Positions 6,523-13,225 of a stretch of DNA of 15,395 nucleotides are shown here, one piece after another. The position numbers were made by a program, and so were the translations under genes. The number at the start of each line of letters is the position of its first letter. Within the stretch, counting starts at the first letter, position 1. Under the pieces are notes generated by a model. The model made no database searches and was not told where the DNA came from. It saw only the letters and a list, made by a program, of their open reading frames with translations. Origin of the DNA: an uncultured bacterium (GTDB lineage Bacteria > Actinomycetota > Actinomycetes > S36-B12); the NCBI GenBank assembly GCA_903908025.1, contig CAIVQM010000260.1, positions 1 through 15,395 on the forward strand, written 5' to 3'.

Positions 6523-6915
6523 ATGAGCACCCTCGTCATTCATCAGGAACCGGCCTTCATCGTGCACGACGCTGACGGCAACGAGGAGCATGGCGACGTC
6601 ATCACCTATCACGCCGACGTGACGGGACCCGATGGCCTGCGCGGTGTCCTGGTGGGCGTCCAGAACAGCGTCCGCCAGCACGGCGACGAGCACTGGGACC
6701 GACTCGGACTGGCGACCTTCCGCTTTGAGGGTGACGACTCGCTCTCGGTATGCGGCGTGATCCGGTACGAAGCAGATCAGTTGCACTCAACCGCTGGTGC
6801 TCGGCACCTGCGTGCCGTGATCGGCGGCACGGGTCAGTTCATCGGGGCCCGCGGCGAGGCGGTGTCGGTGCGTGAAGAGAACGGCACCTTCAGCCACACA
6901 TTCACGCTGCTCTAG
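6523..6915 (+). CDS. Small allene-oxide-cyclase/dirigent-like beta-barrel protein
   Basis: A 130-residue protein without signal peptide or membrane segment. It is predicted to be almost all beta strand, ending with the pattern typical of the allene oxide cyclase barrel/dirigent-like fold: GVIRYEADQL (~78-87), RHLRAVIGGTGQFIGARGEAVSV (~95-117; the GGTG.F.GARGE turn is the hallmark) and a last strand TFSHTFTLL. In plants these folds bind hydrophobic small molecules; bacterial relatives are mostly uncharacterised. The start at 6523 rather than 6469 follows from AAGGAG 5 bases upstream and from the unstructured extension the longer form would add. It is divergent from the beta-propeller gene and converges on the methyltransferase-like gene with a 25-base gap. 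No cofactor or catalytic residue can be assigned. Confidence 0.7.
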   Translation: MSTLVIHQEPAFIVHDADGNEEHGDVITYHADVTGPDGLRGVLVGVQNSVRQHGDEHWDRLGLATFRFEGDDSLSVCGVIRYEADQLHSTAGARHLRAVIGGTGQFIGARGEAVSVREENGTFSHTFTLL

Positions 6916-6923
6916 CGAGCACT

Positions 6924-6939
6924 CCTCCGCTGGGGGAGG
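6924..6939. terminator. Weak bidirectional hairpin between convergent genes
   Basis: CCTCC (6924-6928) pairs with GGAGG (6935-6939) around a 6-base loop, filling the 25-base gap between two convergent genes. The stem is only 5 bp and there is no T run. Confidence 0.3.
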
Positions 6940-6940
6940 T

Positions 6941-7456
6941 TCACATTCGCCACCAGACCCCTGACCAGTCCATGATCTCCAGCGGCGACGTGATCGCGAG
7001 CTCAGACCGAATCTCGTCCGCGACCTCTCGAAGCGACGGAACGTCATAGCCATCCACGATCACCAGCCCCCCCGTGGGCACTCGCCGGCATAGGTCGATC
7101 AGCAGATCCATCGGCAGGGAACTTGGTGTCAGGTGGAGGACGGCGATAGGTCCATCAACAGCGGCCGACCCGACTGGTCCGTCGGAACCCACGGTGACCG
7201 TGCTTCCCGGGATACCACCGGCGCGAGCGTATGTGATCAACGCCTCCACGCCGTCGCGGTGCCGTTGATCCATGACCGCCTGCGTATCGACGGACGGAGT
7301 CAACCCCGCCAGAGCAGCGCGATTCACGCCAATCGGGCCGTGGCCGAGTTCTACCTGGTGTCCGCGCGCATCGTGTACTCCCGAATCGGCCGATGGCTCG
7401 GACCTGCCGTGCCCGGGCTTGGACCCGAGGCACGTACCGATATGCCTGTTGATCAC
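6941..7456 (-). CDS. Small TylF-like class I SAM methyltransferase, possibly N-terminally reduced
   Basis: A 171-codon frame from a GTG. The C-terminal half resembles macrocin-O-methyltransferase (TylF)-type enzymes: an IAVLHL strand (~104-109), LCRRVPTGGLVIVDGYD (~122-138; the pGG..vvDdY motif), an REVADEIRSEL helix (~143-153) and the family-like end MDWSGVWWR. A VELGHGPIGV segment (~35-44) could serve as the SAM-binding motif I and VDTQAVMDQ (~56-64) as the second strand, so a compact Rossmann fold is possible. The usual D.D/D.Y metal-binding pair is HLTPSS here, which argues against a standard metal-dependent catechol-type enzyme. It is much shorter than the ~250-residue relatives, and the first ~30 residues look non-globular, so the true start may differ or the gene may be eroding. 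It overlaps the start of a plus-strand ORF by 15 bases. Confidence 0.55.
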   Translation of the reverse strand: MINRHIGTCLGSKPGHGRSEPSADSGVHDARGHQVELGHGPIGVNRAALAGLTPSVDTQAVMDQRHRDGVEALITYARAGGIPGSTVTVGSDGPVGSAAVDGPIAVLHLTPSSLPMDLLIDLCRRVPTGGLVIVDGYDVPSLREVADEIRSELAITSPLEIMDWSGVWWRM

Positions 7457-7660
7457 GAGAGCCTTGCTCGCGAGTTACTCGAGCACGCACTGACCAACTG
7501 GTCCCCGGATGCCGACGAGCGCAGGGACCTGGAGGAGGAGTGCGAACGGCGAATCGACATGACGCGACGGTGGACGGCGGATCCCCTAGACATCACACGG
7601 GTCCTAGATCGTGATGCGCTGCCCGCTCACTGGATGACTCGCGGCGGTCGGGAGACCTGA
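7442..7660 (+). CDS. Short hypothetical protein (72 residues)
   Basis: An acidic, helix-rich, soluble product: a first helix ESLARELLEHAL, an ERRDLEEECERRIDMTRRW helix, and a TADPLDITRVLDRDALPAHW tail. I recognise no family. The frame stays open upstream to about 7133, but that part is antisense to the methyltransferase-like gene and looks like a shadow; ATG 7442 begins where protein-like sequence begins. Ribosome binding is weak (GAGG 11 bases upstream). It overlaps the 3' end of the convergent MFS gene by 34 bases. The composition looks coding but expression cannot be judged, so treat it as a likely small gene and not a certain one. Confidence 0.4.
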   Translation: MPVDHESLARELLEHALTNWSPDADERRDLEEECERRIDMTRRWTADPLDITRVLDRDALPAHWMTRGGRET

Positions 7661-8922
7661 GGCTGGCGCAGCAGCCACAGCGAGATGGCGATGGTGCCAG
7701 CGGCACCGACGAGCAGTGCCGTCACGACGTTGACGTACTCGATCACGAGGCTCCACCAGGCGACACCGATCGGCGCCGTGACCATCACGGCCAAGAAGTA
7801 GATCGACATAGTGGAGACCTCACTCTCACCGGGACGTGACGTCGACGCGGCCCCGAGTGCGAGCGCCCGCGACGCGTACCGTGCGCCGCCGAAGGCCAGC
7901 GACAGCACGACCCAGAACGCCAGTTCCACGTTTCCCTGGAAGAACAGGGCGTCCAGAGTGAAGACGATGAGCAGGAGGCCGCACGCGAGTGAGGCCACAG
8001 CGGCACCGTGGAGATCGTTGAACCGCTTCTTCAGCCCGCCGACGATCACGGGTGTCAGCATCTCGCCGACAGACAGTCCGGCCATCATGATGCTGGCGCT
8101 TGTGATGAAGGTCCGGTGGTACAGCTCATCAGCAATCGGCACGATGAGGGATACCAACGGTGATGCGAAGAAAGCGATGGCGGCGGCGAAGATGGTGATC
8201 TTCAGCAGCGTCGGATTGGCGCGGAGAGCGGCCAATGATGCGCGGGGGCCGCTCTTGGGCTTCGCCTCTGTGGCCTTCTCCGCTTCGTCACCCGCATCTA
8301 CTGCGGTCTCGCCCGGCTCTGCGCTGGTCATGGTCAGCAGCGCGAGGGGGATGGCGGCGATGCCCATGGCGAGCAGGCCCCAGCCCGATGACGTGTGATC
8401 GGTGATCCAACCGCCGACGAGTGCGCCGATGGCCCAGGCCAGGCCGCCCACCACAGACAGCCGGGCGTAGGCACGAGCCATGCCGGCCTTGCCCATCATC
8501 CGACTGGCGAACAGCGGGTTCAGGACGAGCGCCAGGCCGACGAACGCTCCGTAGAAGGGCGCGTACACAAGCAGGACGCGTTCGTCCGCGAACCCGGCGA
8601 GAATGACCAAACCCACGGCGATGGTCGAGACGACCATGCCCCAGCGGGACAGGCTGAAGGCACCGGTCTCCCCCAGCAGCCGACACGCTCGCGGCACGAG
8701 CGGCACCGTGATTGCCGTGAACACCAGGCCAAGCGAAACGAACAACCCGGCGTAGACCGAGCCCTCATCAGTCCCACCGTCGATGACGGCGATGCTCGTC
8801 GCGTCGAGGAACCCCCAGGCCGTGCCGGCGATCGACAGACCGAGCGCACCGAGGAAGAGCCAGCCACGGCGCGAGATCCGGGTGCTTTCGGGCTCAGCTA
8901 CGTCAGGGGTCGCGTCGCTCAC
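7627..8922 (-). CDS. Major facilitator superfamily transporter
   Basis: A 431-residue integral membrane protein with about twelve hydrophobic segments in two groups of six (~20-198 and ~238-418). A charged, Ala/Glu/Lys-rich cytoplasmic loop at ~200-232 separates the halves, the standard MFS layout. An RMMGKAGMARAYAR segment (~141-154) sits where the conserved helix 4-5 region lies, and GG.TDHTSS.WG follows helix 5. The N-terminus is a short acidic tail. Substrate cannot be told from sequence. The start is GTG 8922, overlapping the stop of the GGDEF-EAL gene by four bases (GTGA), so it is probably translated by coupling and in the same operon. That suggests, but does not prove, that transport is tied to the upstream c-di-GMP regulator. 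Confidence 0.85.
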   Translation of the reverse strand: MSDATPDVAEPESTRISRRGWLFLGALGLSIAGTAWGFLDATSIAVIDGGTDEGSVYAGLFVSLGLVFTAITVPLVPRACRLLGETGAFSLSRWGMVVSTIAVGLVILAGFADERVLLVYAPFYGAFVGLALVLNPLFASRMMGKAGMARAYARLSVVGGLAWAIGALVGGWITDHTSSGWGLLAMGIAAIPLALLTMTSAEPGETAVDAGDEAEKATEAKPKSGPRASLAALRANPTLLKITIFAAAIAFFASPLVSLIVPIADELYHRTFITSASIMMAGLSVGEMLTPVIVGGLKKRFNDLHGAAVASLACGLLLIVFTLDALFFQGNVELAFWVVLSLAFGGARYASRALALGAASTSRPGESEVSTMSIYFLAVMVTAPIGVAWWSLVIEYVNVVTALLVGAAGTIAISLWLLRQPQVSRPPRVIQ

Positions 8923-11477
8923 CCGGCATACGGTACGAGGTCAACTCGTAGTGGTGGCGTAGGCACGGGCCGGCTGTACAAGTAGCCCTGGCCGACGCTC
9001 CAGCCGGTATCGAGCAGGATGCGTGCCTGCCCAGGGGTCTCGATGCCCTCGGCGATCATGTCGAGACCCAGGCCGCGCGAGAGTCCCGCGAGTCCGACGG
9101 CAAGGGCCAGCGATGCGCCGTCCGGGTTCTCGATGTCCTCGACGAAGGAGCGATCGAGCTTGAGACCGGTGACGGGCAGTTCCCGGAGCAGCGAGATCGA
9201 CGAGTAGCCGGTGCCGAAGTCATCGACGTGGATCCCGATGCCGCGGTCGCGTAGTCCGTTGAGTTGGCGGCGAAGGTCAGTTGTCACGGCAAGCGCGCTG
9301 GTCTCGGTGAACTCGATCGCCAGTCGGCTCGGATCCACTCCATAGTCGGCGATGGTGTCGAGGAACCCCCGTTCCCAGTCCGGATTACCGAGTTCGAGGG
9401 GGGAGACGTTGACGGCGATGTGTCCCGGCAGGTGCGGCTGATCACGGAGTGTCTGGCAGGCCAGGCTCAGCATCCGGCTACCCAGCGGACCGGACAGATT
9501 CGCCTCCTCCGCCACGTCTAGGAAGGCGCCAGGGGGCAGCAGGCCGCGCTGCGGGTGTTGCCACCGCACGAGCGCCTCGTAGCCGAAGATGCTGCCGTCA
9601 TACAGGCGCACCTGCGGCTGGAAGTGCGCGATCAGCTCATCGCGCGCGAGGGCCAGCCGGAGCTCGTGCTCGAGCCGTAGCGTCGCCGAGACATCGGACT
9701 TCGGGGTGTCGGCGTAGATCGACCACCGCCGGGGTGAGCGGCGCGATTCGGTGAGGGCGTTGTCGGCTTCGCGCAGCATCGATACTGTCGAACTCCCCAC
9801 GGCCGAGACGCTCAAGCCAACGGCACCCTCGCGGGTGACGTGATGATCCCGAATCTCGAGATCCGTGCCGATGCCCGCCAGGATGTCTCGGCACTGGCGT
9901 TCAAGGGCAGGCGCATCACCGTCCGCGTCCGGCGTCACGACGAGAAGCAGTGAACCGTCAAACCGGCCAACAGCGGATCCGGGCGGCACCGTTTGCGCAA
10001 GGCGTCGTGCGAGCACGGCCGCGCTCTCGTCGGTGGCCTCGTATCCGAGTGCACGGTTGATGACGAGGAAGTCGCTGACATCGATGAGGGCGACGGCCAC
10101 GTGTGTTCCCTCGGCCTCCGCTTGGGCAAGGAAGCGGCCCAGCGCTCGCGTGACAGCAACGCGGCTCAGGAGCCCCGTGACCCTGTCGAAGTTCGCGTCC
10201 CGCTCGAGTCGAATCAGCGTTTCGTGCTCGGCAGTCACGTCGGTGGCCTGACTGACCGTGACTTCCTCTTCATTCACGTCGTCGTAGGCCCGAACGATCT
10301 TGACCTGCCCCCACTTCACCTTCCCGTTCGGGAGCAGGTAGCGCTTCACCATCTCGAAGGAGTCGATGTCGCCCGCCTCCCAGGCCGTGACGAGTCTCAT
10401 CTCCATCACCAGGTCGTCCGGGTGCGTCAGTTCCGCGAAGTGGAAGTTGGGGTAGTCCTCGGCTGGGATCTCGAGGAAGTCGAGTACAGCCTGATTGGGA
10501 TGTGCGTTGCTGTCGTCCGGGCGCTGCGACTCGACCATCGTGCTGCCTCGATCGACGATCGCGCGCAACTCGACGTTCGACGATGAGAGCTTCGCGCGCA
10601 TGGTGAAGATCAACCACGTGACGAGCGTTGTGACGAGGCAGAGTGTCTGCGCCTGAGTGAGCACCTCCAACTGGGCAAAGGGGGACGGGTCGTTGACGAC
10701 GTACATGCCGCGGTTGTGCAGCGCCGAGCCCACGAGGATCACCGTGACGATAGTGAGCAGCACGGTTATCCCACGGCGACGCAACGTCAGTGCGGCGTAG
10801 CCCATCGCGGGGACGACGAGGAACTCGCGTGCTTCGAAGTCAGCCAGCAGAGGGGACCCGGCAGCCACGATGGCGAAGACGACAATAGCGACGGGCAAGA
10901 TCATGCGCTGCAGGTCGAGGGCCTTCGACCAGGACGACCACGATGTAGTGAGCACCGTCAGCGTGAAGGGTGTGATCGCGAGAAGCGCCAGCAGTGTGCC
11001 GAGGAACAGCACGCCGCGGAAGTAGATGCTCTGCGTGCCGAAGCTGGGGTCAAGCGCGACAGCAGCCTGGTAACTCAACAGGCGGACGATCCCGGCCACG
11101 AGTGCGACGCCGGTCAGGGCCCAGACGGACGACGGACCGCGCAGGCGGGCCGAGCCAGTTCGCGTGAGGAGGTAGGCCGCGCCGCCGATAACCAGCAGAT
11201 CAGTGCTCGAGCGCACCGCGATCGATGCCGTGCTGTCCCAGGAGGGGGACAACCACGCGAACTCCAGCACCGCTGTGACGGCGATGAAGGGCCACCAACG
11301 TCGGGTCGGTACGCACAGGAGCACCCCGATCATGACGCCCCCGATCGACCAGAGGGCGAAGATACGGCCCGGCAGTTCGGGTGTCAGCAGCGGCAGCAGT
11401 AGGAAGGCAGCCAGCAGGGCGAATGCAGCGAGGAGATCCTTGAGGAGTGTCGGGTATACGCCGGTGGGCCTAGCCAC
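8919..11477 (-). CDS. Membrane PAS-GGDEF-EAL protein; degenerate GGDEF, probable c-di-GMP phosphodiesterase
   Basis: An 852-residue c-di-GMP signalling protein. Residues 1-~295 hold about eight to ten membrane segments (MASE1-like sensor region). Residues ~310-415 are a PAS-type domain (HPDDL, a KRYLLPNGKVKW strand pair, ATDVTAEHE exit). The GGDEF domain spans ~426-590, but its active-site signature is FDGSLLLVV at 506-514 instead of GGDEF, so cyclase activity is unlikely. The EAL domain (~600-845) keeps the key residues: YEALVRW (~633), NVSP, IEFTETS (~721), DDFGTGYSS (~752), LKLDRSF (~772), AEGIET (~809) and GQGYLYSRP. It should therefore hydrolyse c-di-GMP, possibly controlled by the degenerate GGDEF domain and the membrane sensor. 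Start is GTG 11477 behind a G-rich stretch (GGGGGTGGG). The stop overlaps the MFS gene start. Confidence 0.88.
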   Translation of the reverse strand: MARPTGVYPTLLKDLLAAFALLAAFLLLPLLTPELPGRIFALWSIGGVMIGVLLCVPTRRWWPFIAVTAVLEFAWLSPSWDSTASIAVRSSTDLLVIGGAAYLLTRTGSARLRGPSSVWALTGVALVAGIVRLLSYQAAVALDPSFGTQSIYFRGVLFLGTLLALLAITPFTLTVLTTSWSSWSKALDLQRMILPVAIVVFAIVAAGSPLLADFEAREFLVVPAMGYAALTLRRRGITVLLTIVTVILVGSALHNRGMYVVNDPSPFAQLEVLTQAQTLCLVTTLVTWLIFTMRAKLSSSNVELRAIVDRGSTMVESQRPDDSNAHPNQAVLDFLEIPAEDYPNFHFAELTHPDDLVMEMRLVTAWEAGDIDSFEMVKRYLLPNGKVKWGQVKIVRAYDDVNEEEVTVSQATDVTAEHETLIRLERDANFDRVTGLLSRVAVTRALGRFLAQAEAEGTHVAVALIDVSDFLVINRALGYEATDESAAVLARRLAQTVPPGSAVGRFDGSLLLVVTPDADGDAPALERQCRDILAGIGTDLEIRDHHVTREGAVGLSVSAVGSSTVSMLREADNALTESRRSPRRWSIYADTPKSDVSATLRLEHELRLALARDELIAHFQPQVRLYDGSIFGYEALVRWQHPQRGLLPPGAFLDVAEEANLSGPLGSRMLSLACQTLRDQPHLPGHIAVNVSPLELGNPDWERGFLDTIADYGVDPSRLAIEFTETSALAVTTDLRRQLNGLRDRGIGIHVDDFGTGYSSISLLRELPVTGLKLDRSFVEDIENPDGASLALAVGLAGLSRGLGLDMIAEGIETPGQARILLDTGWSVGQGYLYSRPVPTPPLRVDLVPYAG

Positions 11478-11585
11478 GCCAGCCCACCCCCGGAAGTCAT
11501 GCCGAACGCCCCGCTCCTGGGTGCGTCGTGGGCACGATTATGGGCCCTTCGGGGGCTCTGTGTCCGTTGGGTGACGCGGCCATGC

Positions 11586-12242
11586 TCAGAAGCCGAGCAC
11601 CCCGCGCAGTTCCGTGGCATTGGCCACGAGATGGGTCGGGGCAGCTTGCACCAGTTCGCCCTGATCTGCGTAGCCCCACAGCACGCCGACACTGCGGAAG
11701 CCATGGTGCTGCGCCCCGAATACGTCCTCCTTGCGGTCGCCGACCATGATCGCGTCGACGGTCGATAGATCCGCCCCGATGCCCTCGATGGCGTGCGCGA
11801 TGATGCTGGGCTTGTCCTGACGCTGCAGGTCGAGCTCAGTTCCGCTGACGAAGTCGAAGTACTGGATGAGACCGGCTCGGGTGAGAACTCTCTCGGCCGA
11901 TTCGATCGGCTTGGCGGTGGCAAGGACGAGCGAGGTGTCGCTTGCACCGATGTCCGCAATCAGTTCGGCCATGCCCGGGAACACCTCGAACTCATACTCA
12001 CCGCCACCGAAGTACTCCGCTCGGTAGGCCTCGACGAAGACGTTGAGCTCGGCCTCCGACCGGCCATGCACCTCGAGCAGGGTGTGCCGCAGCGGTGGGC
12101 CGAGCCACACGCGGAGGTCGTCGTCAGTGAGGTGTTCCATGTCGATCGTCGGCAGGGCCTGCCGCAGGCAGCGCAGGATGCCGGGAATGGAGTCGGTGAT
12201 CGTGCCGTCGAGATCGCAGAGGACCACGTCGGGTCGGGGCAC
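11586..12242 (-). CDS. HAD-superfamily hydrolase, phosphoglycolate phosphatase-like
   Basis: A 218-residue cytosolic HAD phosphatase. All four HAD motifs are present: DLDGTITDS at ~10-18 (nucleophile Asp10 and general acid Asp12), VLATAKP (motif II Thr), DKPS (motif III Lys), and MVGDRKEDV (motif IV). A helical cap follows motif I (~20-85), as in subfamily IA enzymes of the Gph/PgmB/PpaX group; the substrate, probably a small phosphate ester, cannot be decided. I place the start at GTG 12242 because GCGAGGA lies 8 bases before it and motif I then sits at the usual distance from the N-terminus; an in-frame GTG at 12269 would add nine residues. It is divergent from the AhpD-like gene at 12286, and 108 bases upstream of the GGDEF-EAL gene on the same strand. 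Confidence 0.88.
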   Translation of the reverse strand: MPRPDVVLCDLDGTITDSIPGILRCLRQALPTIDMEHLTDDDLRVWLGPPLRHTLLEVHGRSEAELNVFVEAYRAEYFGGGEYEFEVFPGMAELIADIGASDTSLVLATAKPIESAERVLTRAGLIQYFDFVSGTELDLQRQDKPSIIAHAIEGIGADLSTVDAIMVGDRKEDVFGAQHHGFRSVGVLWGYADQGELVQAAPTHLVANATELRGVLGF

Positions 12243-12273
12243 GTGGGCATCCTCGCAGAAGGACGCCACTGCC

Positions 12274-12279
12274 TACGAT
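12274..12279 (+). promoter_or_regulatory. -10 element TACGAT of a leaderless promoter
   Basis: TACGAT (TANNNT) ends 6 bases before the GTG at 12286. No Shine-Dalgarno is present. It may drive the AhpD-like pair and heliorhodopsin. Confidence 0.5.
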
Positions 12280-12285
12280 GGCACG

Positions 12286-12639
12286 GTGACGCTCCGCGAG
12301 TACCAGCCCGAGGCGATGACGCTGCTTGATGCGGCGAGCATGCACGCTGAGGACCTCGTCGATGTCGAGTTGCTTTCACTGGTTCGGGAACGCATCGAGC
12401 ATCTGGTGGCCGACGGTCCGATCCCCGCGCCTCCTCGCGACGAGCGTGAGGCCGACGTGGCGGCGGTCATCGAGCAGATGCTGATCGATGTGGCCTCGCT
12501 GGACGACGCCACCGTGCAACGGGCGGACCGGCACTTCGTGCCCGGCGGGCTGGCTGATCTGGTGATGGCGTCCTACGCGATCGAGGCGCGGACACGGCTC
12601 CGCGTTGCCGGCGACCGACTGCTCGGCGGCGGCTCATGA
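12286..12639 (+). CDS. AhpD/CMD-like helical protein lacking the redox CxxC
   Basis: A 117-residue cytosolic protein, mainly alpha-helical and without cysteine. Its pattern parallels the AhpD-like protein encoded immediately downstream: ELLSLVRERI aligns with ELVRLRCARQ, and DVASLDDATVQRADRHF..GGLADLVMASYA aligns with the helix-turn-helix tail HFTDAELAELLVDIT. Where the neighbour has the redox CRIC, this one has a Pro-rich loop (GPIPAPP). I therefore read it as a diverged carboxymuconolactone-decarboxylase/AhpD-fold protein without thiol chemistry, perhaps a partner subunit; this is inference from pattern only. The GTG at 12286 was chosen because TACGAT lies 6 bases upstream; the frame is open further left but is antisense to the HAD gene there. 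It overlaps the next gene by four bases (ATGA), so the two are translationally coupled. Confidence 0.7.
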   Translation: MTLREYQPEAMTLLDAASMHAEDLVDVELLSLVRERIEHLVADGPIPAPPRDEREADVAAVIEQMLIDVASLDDATVQRADRHFVPGGLADLVMASYAIEARTRLRVAGDRLLGGGS

Positions 12640-13166
12640 CGCGTGGCACGCGGGTCGTCGTCGGCGACGACAACCGTCCGGTCGGGCGCGATGCCGCACT
12701 CGTGTCGCTGCTGGCTGACTACCAGGACGCCGTGGTGCGTTCCCCCTTACTCGATCCCGTCCTGACCGAACTGGTCCGCCTTCGCTGCGCACGTCAGCAC
12801 GATTGCCGTATCTGCCAGACACTGCGGTTGTCTGAGGCAGCCCTTGCTGGAGCCGATGATGCACTCACAGTGAAGATCGACTACTACGAGGCGAGCGATC
12901 TCGACGAGCGATACAAGGTTGCTCTGCGCATCGTCGATACGTTCATCTGGCGGCCGTCGGAGATGAGCGACGCGCTCGTCGCTCAGGCACATGAGCACTT
13001 CACCGACGCGGAGCTGGCCGAGCTGCTCGTGGACATCACCAAGTGGAGCACCCAGAAGGTCCACGTGACGCTTGGCACGGATGGCGCTGACCGGCTCCCC
13101 CTCAACGATCAGGGCGTCAGCTACTTCACCTTCGGACCCGACGGACGCGTACGGATCTCGTCGTAG
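12636..13166 (+). CDS. AhpD-like/carboxymuconolactone decarboxylase-family protein with CxxC
   Basis: A 176-residue cytosolic, helix-rich protein of the AhpD/CMD family. The redox motif is Cys57-Arg-Ile-Cys60 in LRCARQHDCRICQ (~49-61), with an additional Cys51. The preceding LTELVRLR and the following helices (LDERYKVALRIVDTF, FTDAELAELLVDITKW) fit the family core. In AhpD the CxxC reduces AhpC or hydroperoxides; whether this member does so is unknown, and the usual histidine four residues after CxxC is replaced by Arg64. A ~25-residue C-terminal tail (ND.GVSYFTFGPDGRVR) extends beyond the core. It overlaps the preceding AhpD-like gene by ATGA and is followed 59 bases later by heliorhodopsin on the same strand, which suggests a shared transcript and a link to photo-oxidative stress. 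Confidence 0.82.
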   Translation: MTRGTRVVVGDDNRPVGRDAALVSLLADYQDAVVRSPLLDPVLTELVRLRCARQHDCRICQTLRLSEAALAGADDALTVKIDYYEASDLDERYKVALRIVDTFIWRPSEMSDALVAQAHEHFTDAELAELLVDITKWSTQKVHVTLGTDGADRLPLNDQGVSYFTFGPDGRVRISS

Positions 13167-13225
13167 CGGCTCGCTGAAGGGGCGGCCGATTCGCGGTGTG
13201 GCGCCGCTCGTGTGACGATCAAGGG

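Noticed and set aside
11478..11585. UUCG hairpin CCC-TTCG-GGG near 11550 as a terminator between HAD and GGDEF-EAL genes
   Set aside because: On the transcribed minus strand the stem is short and bulged with a different loop. I cannot tell whether the two genes share a transcript.
12043..12285. N-terminal extension of the AhpD-like gene at 12286
   Set aside because: This part is antisense to the HAD phosphatase motifs, and a TACGAT box fits a start at GTG 12286.
13167..13225. AAGGG directly before the heliorhodopsin ATG as a ribosome binding site
   Set aside because: It abuts the ATG with no spacer, so it cannot act as a normal Shine-Dalgarno. Leaderless or coupled initiation is more plausible.
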